Below, one piece after another: positions 36,624-47,694 of a stretch of 64,000 bases of DNA; position 1 is the stretch's first letter; every line of letters begins with the position of its first letter. The stretch lies in NCBI RefSeq assembly GCF_003426735.1, contig NZ_QVON01000002.1:884704-948703 (forward strand), read 5' to 3'. The notes under the pieces are model-generated. The model did not search any database. It was not told the origin of the DNA and saw nothing but the letters and a program-made list of their open reading frames with translations. The position numbers and the translations under genes are program-made. The DNA comes from Arenibacter sp. P308M17 (GTDB taxonomy: Bacteria; Bacteroidota; Bacteroidia; Flavobacteriales; Flavobacteriaceae).

Positions 36624-37958
36624 TTAAATTATTAAACTGATTATAGTTAATACGATCATAGCGGAAAGGCCCAAAATAGCAGTGCCCAAACTGTGTGTCC
36701 TGTATCCTTGATTTACTTTCATATCGCTTAGCTGGGCAACTACCCAAAAAAAACTATCGTTGGCATGGGACACCAATGATGCACCGGCCCCAATGGCAAT
36801 GACCGCCAAAGCTTTTGAAATCTCTGTATCAAAACCCATTGCCGGCATTAAAGGGGCAATAATGGAAGCCGTTGTAATTATGGCTACCGTAGAGGAGCCC
36901 TGAGCGGTCTTAATACCCGCAGCAATCAGAAACGGAAGCCATATTCCCAAATTTCCACTGGATACGTTCTGCTCCAGCAAGGAACTGATATCCGATGTCT
37001 GCAGCACCTTTCCAAAAGCTCCGCCCGCCCCGGTTATCAATATAATAATGGCAGCGGAAGTAAGTGCCTCCCCTATCCAACCAGAAGTGCCCAACATTTC
37101 CTTATCCAATTTCTTGGGCAAAGTAAATGACAGTACCATTCCGATCAAAAGGGCCACTACCGGGTTGCCCACAAATCCGATAGCATACTTAAATGTCCCA
37201 TCCCCAAAAGGCATTGTGGGGTATTGGGCAAAAGACCCCAACACAATAAGAAGAATGGGAACGACTATTGGAACAAAGGATTTAAAGACCGATGGCGCGT
37301 TTTCGAGTTGTGTATTAATCTGCTCCTCCGTTAGCTTTGGCGCCGGATCTATGAAAATTTTGGAACCTATTTTCTTGGCAAACAATATACATACCAACAA
37401 TGCGGGTATACTGGTCATTAGGCCAAAGAGAATGACCTGACCCAGATCGGCACCCAGGATTCCCGCGGCAGCGATGGGTCCCGGAGTTGGGGGTACCATG
37501 GTGTGGGAAGCCATTAGGCCCAATGACAGGGCCACGGCCGTTCCTGCCAAGGACAATTTTGCCTTTTTGGTAAGTGCCCTATTCAATGGCGAAACAATAA
37601 TAAAGCCACTATCGGCAAATACTGGAATGGATACAAAATAACCTATAAAACCCATCGCCATATGTACCCGCTTGGGACCTATTATCTTTAGGACAAGGTT
37701 GGCCAAGGTATAGGCTCCGCCCGATTTTTCCAAAAAAGTCCCAATGATCAATCCCGCAATAATGATAATGCCTATCCCACCAATGGTACCTCCAAAACCA
37801 TCATTAATGGTCCTTATAAGCTCATCCAAAGGGAGTCCTGAGAAAATACCGAATATCAAACTAGCGGCAAGCAATGCCAAAAACGGATGAAGTTGAAAAC
37901 GGGTCGAAGCCACAATTATGAATACAATACAGAATAGCAGAAGTAGTATGGTATACAT
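36624..37958 (-). CDS. GntP-family gluconate/sugar-acid:H+ permease
   Basis: A 444-residue inner-membrane permease with about 12-14 hydrophobic helices. GntP signatures include GFGGTIGGIGIIIIAGLIIGTFLEKSGG, SHTMVPPTPGPIAAA and GAGASLVSHANDSFFWVVAQL. Family members take up gluconate, idonate or related aldonates with protons. It is the first gene of the module with the FAH-family enzyme. A minus-strand TAATTTTG at 38045-38052, overlapping the ligA stop, could be its promoter (low confidence). The gluconokinase gene is unlinked, at 16020. Confidence 0.93.
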   Translation of the reverse strand: MYTILLLLFCIVFIIVASTRFQLHPFLALLAASLIFGIFSGLPLDELIRTINDGFGGTIGGIGIIIIAGLIIGTFLEKSGGAYTLANLVLKIIGPKRVHMAMGFIGYFVSIPVFADSGFIIVSPLNRALTKKAKLSLAGTAVALSLGLMASHTMVPPTPGPIAAAGILGADLGQVILFGLMTSIPALLVCILFAKKIGSKIFIDPAPKLTEEQINTQLENAPSVFKSFVPIVVPILLIVLGSFAQYPTMPFGDGTFKYAIGFVGNPVVALLIGMVLSFTLPKKLDKEMLGTSGWIGEALTSAAIIILITGAGGAFGKVLQTSDISSLLEQNVSSGNLGIWLPFLIAAGIKTAQGSSTVAIITTASIIAPLMPAMGFDTEISKALAVIAIGAGASLVSHANDSFFWVVAQLSDMKVNQGYRTHSLGTAILGLSAMIVLTIISLII

Positions 37959-38049
37959 AATTATAATTTAATATAAATTTCCATTATCCCCATTTGCCCA
38001 TAGTTTTTGCTTCTAGATCTGTTCATTTTATTTTTCACGGGATACAAAA

Positions 38050-40068
<2,019 letters not shown>

Positions 40069-40242
40069 TCATTAATTGTTTACTTTTCCTGTTTGTCCTG
40101 TTACCGTATTATTGAGTTATCAAGTTATGGATTATGTTGTTTCTGTTTTCTGGTTTTAAAAACACACCCCTAACCTCCTAAAAAAAATTCGGGGCCGGCT
40201 CATTCAAGAGGGGATTTTATATATGCCCCAATTATTACATTG

Positions 40243-41100
40243 TCACATTAAACACCCTTTTAACATCCTATCGTTTCCATACATATCCTTTCCGAGTTCA
40301 ATTTCGGAAAAATTATTGGCTTCCAGAAGTTGTTTCATTTCTTTGCCTAGATATTGGTTTATCTCAAAAAACAAGATCCCATTTTTCTTTAGATGGCCCA
40401 AGGCCAGGTGGGTTATTTTTTTATAAAAAATTAGAGGATCCCGATCGGGAACAAATAGGGCTAGTCCAGGTTCGTTGTCAACAACATTATTTTTCATTTC
40501 CAATTTTTCCAATTCCCTTACATAGGGAGGATTGGATACAATTATATCAAATTTATCCTTAAGACCCTCAACAAATAAAATATCCCTTTCCAAAAAGACG
40601 ATGTCCACCCCATTATCCATTGCGTTCTGCCCCGCCACCTGCAATGCTTTTTTTGAAACATCTATGGCATACACTTGGGCATTGGGCAAATTTTTGGCAA
40701 GGGAGATGGCAATGCAACCACTTCCTGTACCGATATCCAAAATCCTTAACCCTTCCCGGGAACTTCTTTTTTGAACCTCCTTTAAAATCCAGTAAACCAA
40801 TTCCTCCGTCTCAGGCCGGGGTATTAAAACGTTTTCATTAACATGGAACACAAGTTCGCAAAAATGGGCCTTCCCCAGAATATACTGAATAGGGCGTTCC
40901 AATTTTAATTGGCTCAAGGCATAGAACAAGGGTTCCTCCTCCTCTTTGGGCACCATGAGCTTAGGTTGCATGGCCAGTACAAATCGCTCCAAACCCAAAT
41001 AATGGTCAATTACCAAATAAAAAAAGCTATCCACCTCTTCTTTTGGAAAAATGGGATCCAGTTCTAAGTGATAGATGTCTTTAATCTCTTTTAACAGCAT
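40243..41100 (-). CDS. prmC: Release factor glutamine methyltransferase PrmC
   Basis: A 285-residue SAM-dependent methyltransferase that modifies the Gln of the GGQ motif in release factors RF1 and RF2. It has an N-terminal helical domain, then VLIPRPETEELVYW, SAM motif ILDIGTGSGCIAISLAKNL and the substrate motif IIVSNPPYVRE. The end reads GKDMYGNDRMLKGCLM. The ATG at 41100 is 3 bp after the stop of a small upstream ORF on the same strand, suggesting coupling. Confidence 0.95.
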   Translation of the reverse strand: MLLKEIKDIYHLELDPIFPKEEVDSFFYLVIDHYLGLERFVLAMQPKLMVPKEEEEPLFYALSQLKLERPIQYILGKAHFCELVFHVNENVLIPRPETEELVYWILKEVQKRSSREGLRILDIGTGSGCIAISLAKNLPNAQVYAIDVSKKALQVAGQNAMDNGVDIVFLERDILFVEGLKDKFDIIVSNPPYVRELEKLEMKNNVVDNEPGLALFVPDRDPLIFYKKITHLALGHLKKNGILFFEINQYLGKEMKQLLEANNFSEIELGKDMYGNDRMLKGCLM

Positions 41101-41103
41101 TCC

Positions 41104-41253
41104 TTAATTTTGCGCAAACATTTCATCCAAGGTCTTATCGGCATATGCGGTACCCACTTTAAGCACTCCAAGGTTCTCTAACGTTTTTCCTGTTAACCTG
41201 GCAACATTCCCATTGTTCTTCGGATGAATTTCCCTTATGGCAATGACTAACAT
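41104..41253 (-). CDS. Possible 49-residue protein upstream of prmC
   Basis: A short ORF that begins MLVIAIREIHPKNNGNVARL and ends DKTLDEMFAQN, with no membrane segment. Arguments for a real gene: it fills the gap before prmC, ends 3 bp before the prmC start, begins with ATG just past the ribD promoter region, and has balanced amino-acid composition with hydrophobic residues at coiled or helical spacing (LTGKTLENLGVLKVG). I do not recognise a family. It could equally be leader sequence translated by chance. Confidence 0.45.
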   Translation of the reverse strand: MLVIAIREIHPKNNGNVARLTGKTLENLGVLKVGTAYADKTLDEMFAQN

Positions 41254-41295
41254 AGGATTACCAATAATCTACTTATATTGTTCTATTTTTACGGA

Positions 41296-42345
41296 GTGAA
41301 GATACACGAAAAATATATTTCAAGATGTATACAGCTCGCCAAAAATGGGCTGGGAACCACCTTTCCCAATCCCATGGTGGGCAGTGTAATTGTGCATGGG
41401 GCCAAAATCATCGGAGAGGGCCATACCAGTCCCTATGGGGGTTCCCATGCCGAAGTAAATGCCATAAACTCCGTAAAGGACAAGCAGCTCTTAAAAAAGG
41501 CTACCTTGTACGTTACCCTGGAACCATGTTCCCATTATGGAAAGACACCTCCCTGCGCAGACCTGATCATTGAACATCAAATTCCCAATGTTGTAATTGG
41601 ATTATTGGATCCGCATGAAAAAGTGGCCGGCAAGGGCATTGAAAAATTAAAAGCGGCCGGCTGTAATGTTACCCTGGGTATCCTGGAAGCTGCATGTATG
41701 GAACACCATAAACGATTCCTAACCGCCCATACCAAAAAAAGACCCTATATAATTTTGAAATGGGCAGAAACGGCAGACGGCTTCATAGCCCCAGACCAAC
41801 TAAAAAGACTTAAGCATCCCGAACCATATTGGATCAGCAATACATATTCCCAACAACTTGTCCATAAATGGCGTAGCCAGGAACAAGCCATTTTGGTCGG
41901 AACCAATACCGTATTGGCAGACAACCCTAAATTGAACGTGCGCCATTGGAAAGGGCAGGATCCTATTAGGATTGTTCTGGACCGGGAGTTGAAAATAGGT
42001 CCCCAACACCATGTTATGGACGGAAGTGCAAAAACCATAGTCATCACCGCTCAAATACCTGAAAAAACACATCACGGAATTATATATGAGGTCATTGATT
42101 TTGAAGCTAATTTGGCGGCCCAAATCTGCGCCATCCTTTATAAGCATCATATAATTAGTGTCATCATTGAAGGAGGTGCCAGAATACTTCAAAACTTCAT
42201 AGACTCCCATTTATGGGACGAGGCCAGGATCTTTAAAGGTAAAAACCGTTTTGGGGAAGGCTTGGAATCTCCCAAGATACATGGTTACCTTCAAAGCGAA
42301 ACGCAAATAGCATCGGACATACTAACACTCCTTAAACATGATTAA
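41296..42345 (+). CDS. ribD: Bifunctional riboflavin biosynthesis deaminase/reductase RibD
   Basis: A 349-residue two-domain enzyme that converts GTP-derived pyrimidines in riboflavin synthesis. The N-terminal deaminase has zinc ligands in GGSHAEVNAI and PCSHYGKTPPCADLI. The C-terminal reductase has ILKWAETADGFIA, AILVGTNTVLADNPKLNVR and VIIEGGARIL. The frame opens at a TTG (41278), but homologues start at KIHEKYISRCIQLA, so the GTG at 41296 is preferred. It overlaps the HAD gene by 8 bp. It is divergent from the small ORF and prmC. Confidence 0.94.
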   Translation: MKIHEKYISRCIQLAKNGLGTTFPNPMVGSVIVHGAKIIGEGHTSPYGGSHAEVNAINSVKDKQLLKKATLYVTLEPCSHYGKTPPCADLIIEHQIPNVVIGLLDPHEKVAGKGIEKLKAAGCNVTLGILEAACMEHHKRFLTAHTKKRPYIILKWAETADGFIAPDQLKRLKHPEPYWISNTYSQQLVHKWRSQEQAILVGTNTVLADNPKLNVRHWKGQDPIRIVLDRELKIGPQHHVMDGSAKTIVITAQIPEKTHHGIIYEVIDFEANLAAQICAILYKHHIISVIIEGGARILQNFIDSHLWDEARIFKGKNRFGEGLESPKIHGYLQSETQIASDILTLLKHD

Positions 42346-42940
42346 AAACATTGTATTCGATTTTGGGGATATTTTTATCAATCTGGATAAACAGGTAATT
42401 TTTAGAGCATTGCAAGATAAAGACATTCAAAAATTCTTGCCCAAATACCATAGCATTAACGCGGATTTTGAAGTTGGTAAAATTGGCCCTAAGGAATTTG
42501 TGGAAAGACTACAGCCCGATTTTCCCCATCTTAGTCCCAAAGCCATTACCGATATTTGGAACTCCATGCTGTTGGATTTTCCGGAATACCGTCTAAGCTT
42601 TTTGGAAAACTTGGCAAAGGACGGCCAGTATAGATTATTCCTTCTTAGCAACACCAATGCCCTGCACATTCCACATGTCACCAAGATTATGGGTACTGGG
42701 AGTTTTGGACGATTTAAGAATTCGTTCGAGCAATTTTATTTATCCCACGAAATTCAATTGAGAAAACCGGACCTAGAAATATTCCAATTTGTTCTGGAGC
42801 AAAATAAATTGACTCCCCAGGAAACGCTTTTTATAGATGACACCAGTGAAAATACGGGGGCAGCCAAAAAATTGGGCATTAAAACCTGGAACCTAATGGT
42901 TGGCAAGGAAGATGTGGTTCATTTGAAGGAAAGACTTTAG
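42338..42940 (+). CDS. HAD-family hydrolase
   Basis: A 200-residue HAD-superfamily (subfamily IA) phosphatase. Motif I is VFDFGDIFINLD with the nucleophilic Asp, motif II FLLSNTNALH, motif III Lys within RKPDLEIFQ, and motif IV FIDDTSENTGAAKKLG. The cap domain lies between. Flavobacterial RibD genes are often followed by such a HAD gene; it may act as the dephosphorylating enzyme of the riboflavin pathway (inference from position, since that step is done by HAD enzymes elsewhere). It overlaps ribD by 8 bp. Confidence 0.9.
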   Translation: MIKNIVFDFGDIFINLDKQVIFRALQDKDIQKFLPKYHSINADFEVGKIGPKEFVERLQPDFPHLSPKAITDIWNSMLLDFPEYRLSFLENLAKDGQYRLFLLSNTNALHIPHVTKIMGTGSFGRFKNSFEQFYLSHEIQLRKPDLEIFQFVLEQNKLTPQETLFIDDTSENTGAAKKLGIKTWNLMVGKEDVVHLKERL

Positions 42941-42942
42941 TT

Positions 42943-43806
42943 ATGTTGGATCTGGCATTAAGTATACTATTTTCCAGCCTGATCTTTGTGGTATTTAAAT
43001 TGTTCGGCACCTATAAGGTACAAACGCTTTATGCCATCATCATCAATTACATGGTAGCCTCTGCCGTAGGAATGGCTTTTTACGAGAAAAAGATCGGGCT
43101 TTTACAAATTCCATCGAAACCTTGGTTTCTAGGCACTTTGGCTTTGGGTATATTGTTCATCCTTGTATTTAACCTTATGGCGGCCACTTCACAAAAAAGC
43201 GGAGTATCAGTAGCTTCCGTCGCTACTAAAATGTCCTTGGTAATACCTGTCCTTTTTGGTTTGCTGGTTTACAATGAAAAATTGGGAACCTTAAAATCCG
43301 TTGGTATTCTATTGGCCTTGGCTGCCGTATACTTTGCCTCCGTAAAGGAAAAGGATATTCCCTTTAAGAAAAATAGCATTGTATTGCCCATCTTGGTCTT
43401 TATAGGTTCAGGGATAATCGATACCAGTATCAAGTATTTGGAGGAGACCTTGGTTCCCAAGGAGGAGTTTCCCTTATTTTCCGCGGTGGTCTTTGGTTCT
43501 GCCGCTGCTACAGGGGTAATCTTTATTGTGATCAAATCCTTTAAAAAGTGGTTGCCCCCCCATATACAGACCGTTCTTGGTGGAATTTGCCTGGGCATTC
43601 TAAATTATTTTTCAATATTTTACCTATTGCGCGCACTGCAGCACGAAAGCTTGAATAGTGCATCCGTTTTCACCATTAATAATGTAGCCATAGTTATGCT
43701 TTCTACCCTTTTGGGCATAGTACTGTTCCATGAACGTCCCAGCATCAAAAATTGGTTGGGAATTGCGTTGGCCATTATCAGCATTTTTCTAGTGGCTTTT
43801 TTTTAA
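42943..43806 (+). CDS. EamA/DMT-family transporter
   Basis: A 287-residue membrane protein with ten predicted helices in two EamA halves, the layout of drug/metabolite transporters. Helices are evident at LALSILFSSLIFVVFKLFG, FLGTLALGILFILVFNLMAA, SLVIPVLFGLLVY and toward the end IVMLSTLLGIVLFHER and WLGIALAIISIFLVAFF. The substrate is unknown. It starts 2 bp after the HAD gene and 7 bp before the YigZ gene, so it is within the ribD operon; export or uptake of a riboflavin-related compound is conceivable but not shown. Confidence 0.9.
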   Translation: MLDLALSILFSSLIFVVFKLFGTYKVQTLYAIIINYMVASAVGMAFYEKKIGLLQIPSKPWFLGTLALGILFILVFNLMAATSQKSGVSVASVATKMSLVIPVLFGLLVYNEKLGTLKSVGILLALAAVYFASVKEKDIPFKKNSIVLPILVFIGSGIIDTSIKYLEETLVPKEEFPLFSAVVFGSAAATGVIFIVIKSFKKWLPPHIQTVLGGICLGILNYFSIFYLLRALQHESLNSASVFTINNVAIVMLSTLLGIVLFHERPSIKNWLGIALAIISIFLVAFF

Positions 43807-43813
43807 TTTACCT

Positions 43814-44425
43814 ATGGAATTGGACGTTTACAAAACCTTGAAGGCACCTTCGGAAGAAATTTTGTTCAAAGAACGCAAGAGCAAGTTTTTTGGTTACGCC
43901 TTTCCGATATCGCATGAGGACGAGGTAAAACCTATTATTGATGCACTTAGAAAACAACACCATACCGCCAACCATGTTTGTTATGCCTGGCAGTTAGGGG
44001 TTGAGGATGTCAATTACAGGGCCAATGACGATGGCGAGCCCAATAATTCTGCAGGAATGCCCATATATGGCCAAATACAGTCTTTTGGGATTACCAACGT
44101 TCTAGTAGCCGTAGCCCGCATCTTTGGAGGCACAAAACTGGGGGTCGGCGGCCTGATATCCGCTTATAGGACAGCGGCCTATATGGCCCTGGATTCAGCG
44201 GAAATAATTGAAAAAACTTTGCGACAAAGGTATTTATTATGTTTTGAATATTCAGAAATGGATAAGGTTATGCGGATTTTAAAGCAACACCAAATGGACA
44301 TTATTAACCAAAAAATGGAAATGGACTGCACCATTGAAATATCCGTTAGAAAAAACGACGCCCTTTCTACCGAAAATATTTTTGCCAATTTGTATCCCGT
44401 AAGAATAAAAAAACTAAATGTCTAA
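43814..44425 (+). CDS. YigZ/IMPACT-family protein
   Basis: A 203-residue member of the IMPACT (UPF0029) family. The N-terminal domain has FKERKSKFFGYAFPI, HHTANHVCYAWQLG, RANDDGEPNNSAGMPIYGQI and VARIFGGTKLGVGGLISAYR, the family hallmark; the C-terminal domain is ferredoxin-like. Bacterial members bind nucleic acid and have a suggested translation-linked role; the exact job is unsettled. It is the last gene of the ribD run, and its end overlaps the convergent thioesterase by 12 bp. Confidence 0.93.
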   Translation: MELDVYKTLKAPSEEILFKERKSKFFGYAFPISHEDEVKPIIDALRKQHHTANHVCYAWQLGVEDVNYRANDDGEPNNSAGMPIYGQIQSFGITNVLVAVARIFGGTKLGVGGLISAYRTAAYMALDSAEIIEKTLRQRYLLCFEYSEMDKVMRILKQHQMDIINQKMEMDCTIEISVRKNDALSTENIFANLYPVRIKKLNV

Positions 44426-44812
44426 CTTATCAAGAATATAATCTGGACATTTTATTGGTTTGTTTAATTTCATATCCATAAATGCCAGAACGGTGTTTGC
44501 CTCTATCAATAATTCTTTGGACTCATTACGTATCTCATAGTCGAATTCTATTCTTACCATAGGCCGCTTTCGGAGGTAGGTCGTAACCGTTAAAAGATCG
44601 TCATAAACGGCCGACTTCTTAAATAAAATATTTAAAGAGATCACAGGCAACATTATTCCGTTTTCCTCCATACTTTTATAGGAAATGCCCATAGACCTTA
44701 ACCATTCTACCCGTCCCATCTCCAAATATTGTGCATAATTGCCATGATAAACTACGCCCATCTGATCTGTTTCCCCATACCTGACCCTAAAAGAAAATTC
44801 ATTAAAATTCAT
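44414..44812 (-). CDS. YbgC/FadM-family acyl-CoA thioesterase
   Basis: A 132-residue hot-dog-fold thioesterase. FRVRYGETDQMGVVYHGNYAQYLEMGRVEWL carries the Asp and the Tyr-His-Asn cluster of the 4-hydroxybenzoyl-CoA thioesterase-like branch, with RIEFDYEIRNESKELL completing the sheet. It releases CoA from short- or medium-chain acyl-CoA. It overlaps yigZ tail to tail by 12 bp. About 200 bp of regulatory space separates it from dnaA, which is divergent. Confidence 0.92.
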   Translation of the reverse strand: MNFNEFSFRVRYGETDQMGVVYHGNYAQYLEMGRVEWLRSMGISYKSMEENGIMLPVISLNILFKKSAVYDDLLTVTTYLRKRPMVRIEFDYEIRNESKELLIEANTVLAFMDMKLNKPIKCPDYILDKLDI

Positions 44813-45012
44813 ATTATTCCGTGTAAAACCTTTATATTTAAAAATGGAGAAATACCGTGGTACAACATGAGAAAAAAAAAGAGAAAATTCAACCTCTTTG
44901 GATTTTTTTTTTAGAATATTTGTTCACATATTTGCCCACTTGATAGTCCCATTTTACCTGGCCGAATATCATCCATAATTTACACTAACCAAAAAAAAAG
45001 AAAACTTTAAAA

Positions 45013-46437
45013 ATGAGTGTTACTGCAACGTCCGTATGGAACCATTGTTTGAGCTTTATAAAAGACAATATCCAACCGCAGGCATTCAAAACTTGGTTCG
45101 AACCAATTAAACCAGTCAAGCTTTCCGATAATGCCCTGAGCATTCAAGTTCCCAGTAAGTTTTTTTATGAATGGTTGGAAGAGCACTATGTTAAATTGCT
45201 AAAAGTAGCTCTCACCAAAGAATTGGGCGAGACCGCCAAATTGGTGTACATCATTAAAATGGAGAACACCTATGGCAATCGGGAGCCTTTTACCGAAAAA
45301 ATACCTAGCTCCAATAGGTCCCATGTAGAACCGCAGGAATTGGACGTGGCCATAAAATCCAAAAATCCGGAATTAAAAAATCCATTTGTAATTCCCGGAA
45401 TAAGGAACATAAAGATCGAATCCCAATTAAACCCTAGCTATAATTTCGATAATTTCTTGGAAGGAGACTCCAACAGACTGGCAAGATCCGCAGGTATGGC
45501 CGTAGCCAACAAGCCCGGGGGAACCTCTTTTAACCCACTATTGGTGTTTGGCGGTGTTGGTTTGGGAAAAACACATTTGGCCCATGCCATAGGCGTGGAA
45601 ATAAAGGATAAATACCCAGAAAGGACCGTATTGTATATCTCTGCTGAAAAATTTACCCAACAATATATTGAGTCGGTCAAGAAAAACACTAGAAACGATT
45701 TTATTCATTTCTATCAGTTGATAGATGTGCTCATTATTGATGATGTGCAATTTTTATCCGGAAAATCAGGGACTCAGGACGTATTCTTCCATATTTTCAA
45801 TCATTTGCACCAAAACGGCAAACAGGTAATACTAACGTCGGACAAAGCCCCAGTTGATATGCAGGACATAGAACAACGTTTGCTTTCGCGATTTAAATGG
45901 GGTTTATCCGCAGAGCTCCAAACACCCGACTATGAAACGAGAATATCTATTTTAAAAAACAAATTGTATCGGGATGGGGTGGAAATGCCGGACGACATTA
46001 TAGATTATGTGGCCAAGCACATAAAAACTAATATCAGGGAATTGGAAGGAGCAATAATTTCATTGATCGCCCAGTCTTCCTTCAATAAAAAGGAAGTCAC
46101 CTTGGAATTGGCCCAATTGGTAGTAGAAAAATTCGTGAAAAATACCAAAAGGGAAGTGTCCATAGATTATATCCAAAAGGTAGTTTCCGATTATTTTGAA
46201 ATGGATGTGGCCACACTTCAATCAAAAACAAGAAAAAGACATATTGTACAGGCAAGGCAATTGGCCATGTTCTTTGCAAAAAAATTCACCAAAGCCTCAT
46301 TGGCAAGTATCGGCTCCCAAATTGGAAAAAGAGACCACGCTACTGTGCTACATGCATGTAAGACTGTAGATAATCTTGCTGAGACCGACAAGCAGTTTCG
46401 AAAATACATAGACGACCTAACAAAAAAATTTTCTTAA
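45013..46437 (+). CDS. dnaA: Chromosomal replication initiator DnaA
   Basis: A 474-residue initiator that binds DnaA boxes and opens the origin. Domain I (1-90) has WFEPIKPVKL; a linker follows. The AAA+ domain has Walker A VFGGVGLGKTHLAHAIG (near 185), VLIIDDVQFLSGK and sensor LLSRFKWGLSAELQTPDYETR; domain IV is the DNA-binding helix-turn-helix with RDHATVLHACKTVDNL. The 200 bp upstream (44813-45012) carry no cluster of DnaA boxes: only one poor match (TTGTTCACA). The origin is therefore not evidently here, as is common in Bacteroidota. Confidence 0.98.
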   Translation: MSVTATSVWNHCLSFIKDNIQPQAFKTWFEPIKPVKLSDNALSIQVPSKFFYEWLEEHYVKLLKVALTKELGETAKLVYIIKMENTYGNREPFTEKIPSSNRSHVEPQELDVAIKSKNPELKNPFVIPGIRNIKIESQLNPSYNFDNFLEGDSNRLARSAGMAVANKPGGTSFNPLLVFGGVGLGKTHLAHAIGVEIKDKYPERTVLYISAEKFTQQYIESVKKNTRNDFIHFYQLIDVLIIDDVQFLSGKSGTQDVFFHIFNHLHQNGKQVILTSDKAPVDMQDIEQRLLSRFKWGLSAELQTPDYETRISILKNKLYRDGVEMPDDIIDYVAKHIKTNIRELEGAIISLIAQSSFNKKEVTLELAQLVVEKFVKNTKREVSIDYIQKVVSDYFEMDVATLQSKTRKRHIVQARQLAMFFAKKFTKASLASIGSQIGKRDHATVLHACKTVDNLAETDKQFRKYIDDLTKKFS

Positions 46438-46450
46438 TACCTCGATTGTC

Positions 46451-46909
46451 ATGGGAACCAAAGTCCTTATGGTCTGTTTGGGCAATATATGCAGGTCGCC
46501 GTTGGCAGAGGGAATTCTAAAAAGCAAATTGGACAGGGATACTATCCAGGTGGATTCTGCGGGTACCGCAAGTTATCATATTGGAAAAAAACCCGATAAC
46601 AGATCTATTTCGATAGCCAAAAAATATGGTATCGACATTAGCCAACAACAATGTAGGCAATTCACTACCAAGGATTTTAACGAATATGACCTTATTTATG
46701 CCATGGACAACAGTAATTACGAAAACATTGTTGCCCTGGCAGGGAATAAAAACGATATTGCCAAGGTGAATTTATTGCTACATAGAGCAAATTTGACCAA
46801 CAAGGAAGTTCCGGACCCCTATTTTGGGGATGAGAATGGATTTGAGGAAATTTTTCATTTAATTGATTCCGCATGCAACCTTATAGTGCAGGACATAATT
46901 CATAAATAA
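46451..46909 (+). CDS. Low-molecular-weight protein-tyrosine phosphatase
   Basis: A 152-residue phosphatase. The P-loop CLGNICRSPLAEG (C-X5-R-S near residue 9) opens the protein, and the general-acid Asp is in VPDPYFGDENGFEEIF. In bacteria these enzymes dephosphorylate tyrosine-kinase targets in polysaccharide export or stress. No polysaccharide cluster or tyrosine kinase is adjacent. It follows dnaA by 13 bp and precedes the RsmI-like gene by 10 bp, so the three may be read together. Confidence 0.94.
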   Translation: MGTKVLMVCLGNICRSPLAEGILKSKLDRDTIQVDSAGTASYHIGKKPDNRSISIAKKYGIDISQQQCRQFTTKDFNEYDLIYAMDNSNYENIVALAGNKNDIAKVNLLLHRANLTNKEVPDPYFGDENGFEEIFHLIDSACNLIVQDIIHK

Positions 46910-46919
46910 TCCAATCCCT

Positions 46920-47642
46920 ATGGAAGAGGTAATGGGCACTACTGGAAAATTATATTTAATCCCCACAACCTTGGGAGATAACGAGCCCCTGGAAGTGTTG
47001 CCAATATCCATTAAAAGGACCATTGAACAAATTGATCATTACATCGTTGAAAATGAAAAAACGGCCCGGCACTTTATTAAAAAGATAAGTTCCAAAAAGT
47101 CACAGCCGGGTTTACATATCAATATACTTAACAAGTTTACCGAACCGGAAATACTTCCTACTTTTTTAGATCCGTGTTTTGAGGGATATAACGTAGGCAT
47201 AATATCGGAAGCCGGTTGCCCGGGAATTGCGGATCCCGGTGCGGATATCGTACGAATTGCCCACATCAAAGGGGTACAGGTAGTACCTTTGGTAGGCCCC
47301 TCCTCTATCTTATTGGCCCTAATGGCCAGTGGCCTTAATGGACAAAGTTTTGCTTTTAACGGATATTTGCCCATCGAAGCCGGGGAGAGAAAAAAAAGCA
47401 TCAAGAGACTCGAAAAACTTTCAAGGGATTTTGACCAATCGCAGATTTTTATTGAAACGCCCTATAGAAACGATAAATTGTTGTCCGAATTAATAAAGAC
47501 ACTTTCACCGCAAACCTTGATCTGCATTGCTTGCGACATAACTTTGTCTACCGAGTTTATCGCCACCAAAAAAGCGATGGACTGGCAAAGAGCCCCTCTT
47601 GAACTGCATAAGAGACCAACCATCTTTATCATCCACGCATAA
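46920..47642 (+). CDS. RsmI-like SAM-dependent methyltransferase (short form)
   Basis: A 240-residue tetrapyrrole-methylase-fold enzyme. GKLYLIPTTLGDNEPLEVLP, EAGCPGIADPGADIVRIAH, VVPLVGPSSILLALMASGLNGQSFAFNGYLP and FIETPYRNDKLL match the short Bacteroidota relatives of RsmI, which 2'-O-methylates C1402 of 16S rRNA. It lacks the C-terminal region of canonical RsmI (about 280 residues), so substrate identity is not certain. The ATG at 46920 or the one five codons later (46932) are both possible; the conserved part starts at the second. Confidence 0.85.
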   Translation: MEEVMGTTGKLYLIPTTLGDNEPLEVLPISIKRTIEQIDHYIVENEKTARHFIKKISSKKSQPGLHINILNKFTEPEILPTFLDPCFEGYNVGIISEAGCPGIADPGADIVRIAHIKGVQVVPLVGPSSILLALMASGLNGQSFAFNGYLPIEAGERKKSIKRLEKLSRDFDQSQIFIETPYRNDKLLSELIKTLSPQTLICIACDITLSTEFIATKKAMDWQRAPLELHKRPTIFIIHA

Positions 47643-47665
47643 AAAAACCCTAACAATACGTTAGG
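47640..47665 (-). terminator. Intergenic terminator between convergent genes
   Basis: Perfect 7-bp stem CCCTAAC (47647-47653) / GTTAGGG (47659-47665). On the minus strand it is followed by about seven T, so it mainly serves the lysozyme-like gene; in the forward direction the T run is short. Confidence 0.8.
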
Positions 47666-47694
47666 GCCTTTCCATTTTCATAATTACAAATCTT

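Noticed and set aside
44813..45012. Possible oriC upstream of dnaA
   Set aside because: No cluster of TTATCCACA-type boxes; one poor match only. Perfect boxes at about 18855 and 29019 are single and inside coding genes.
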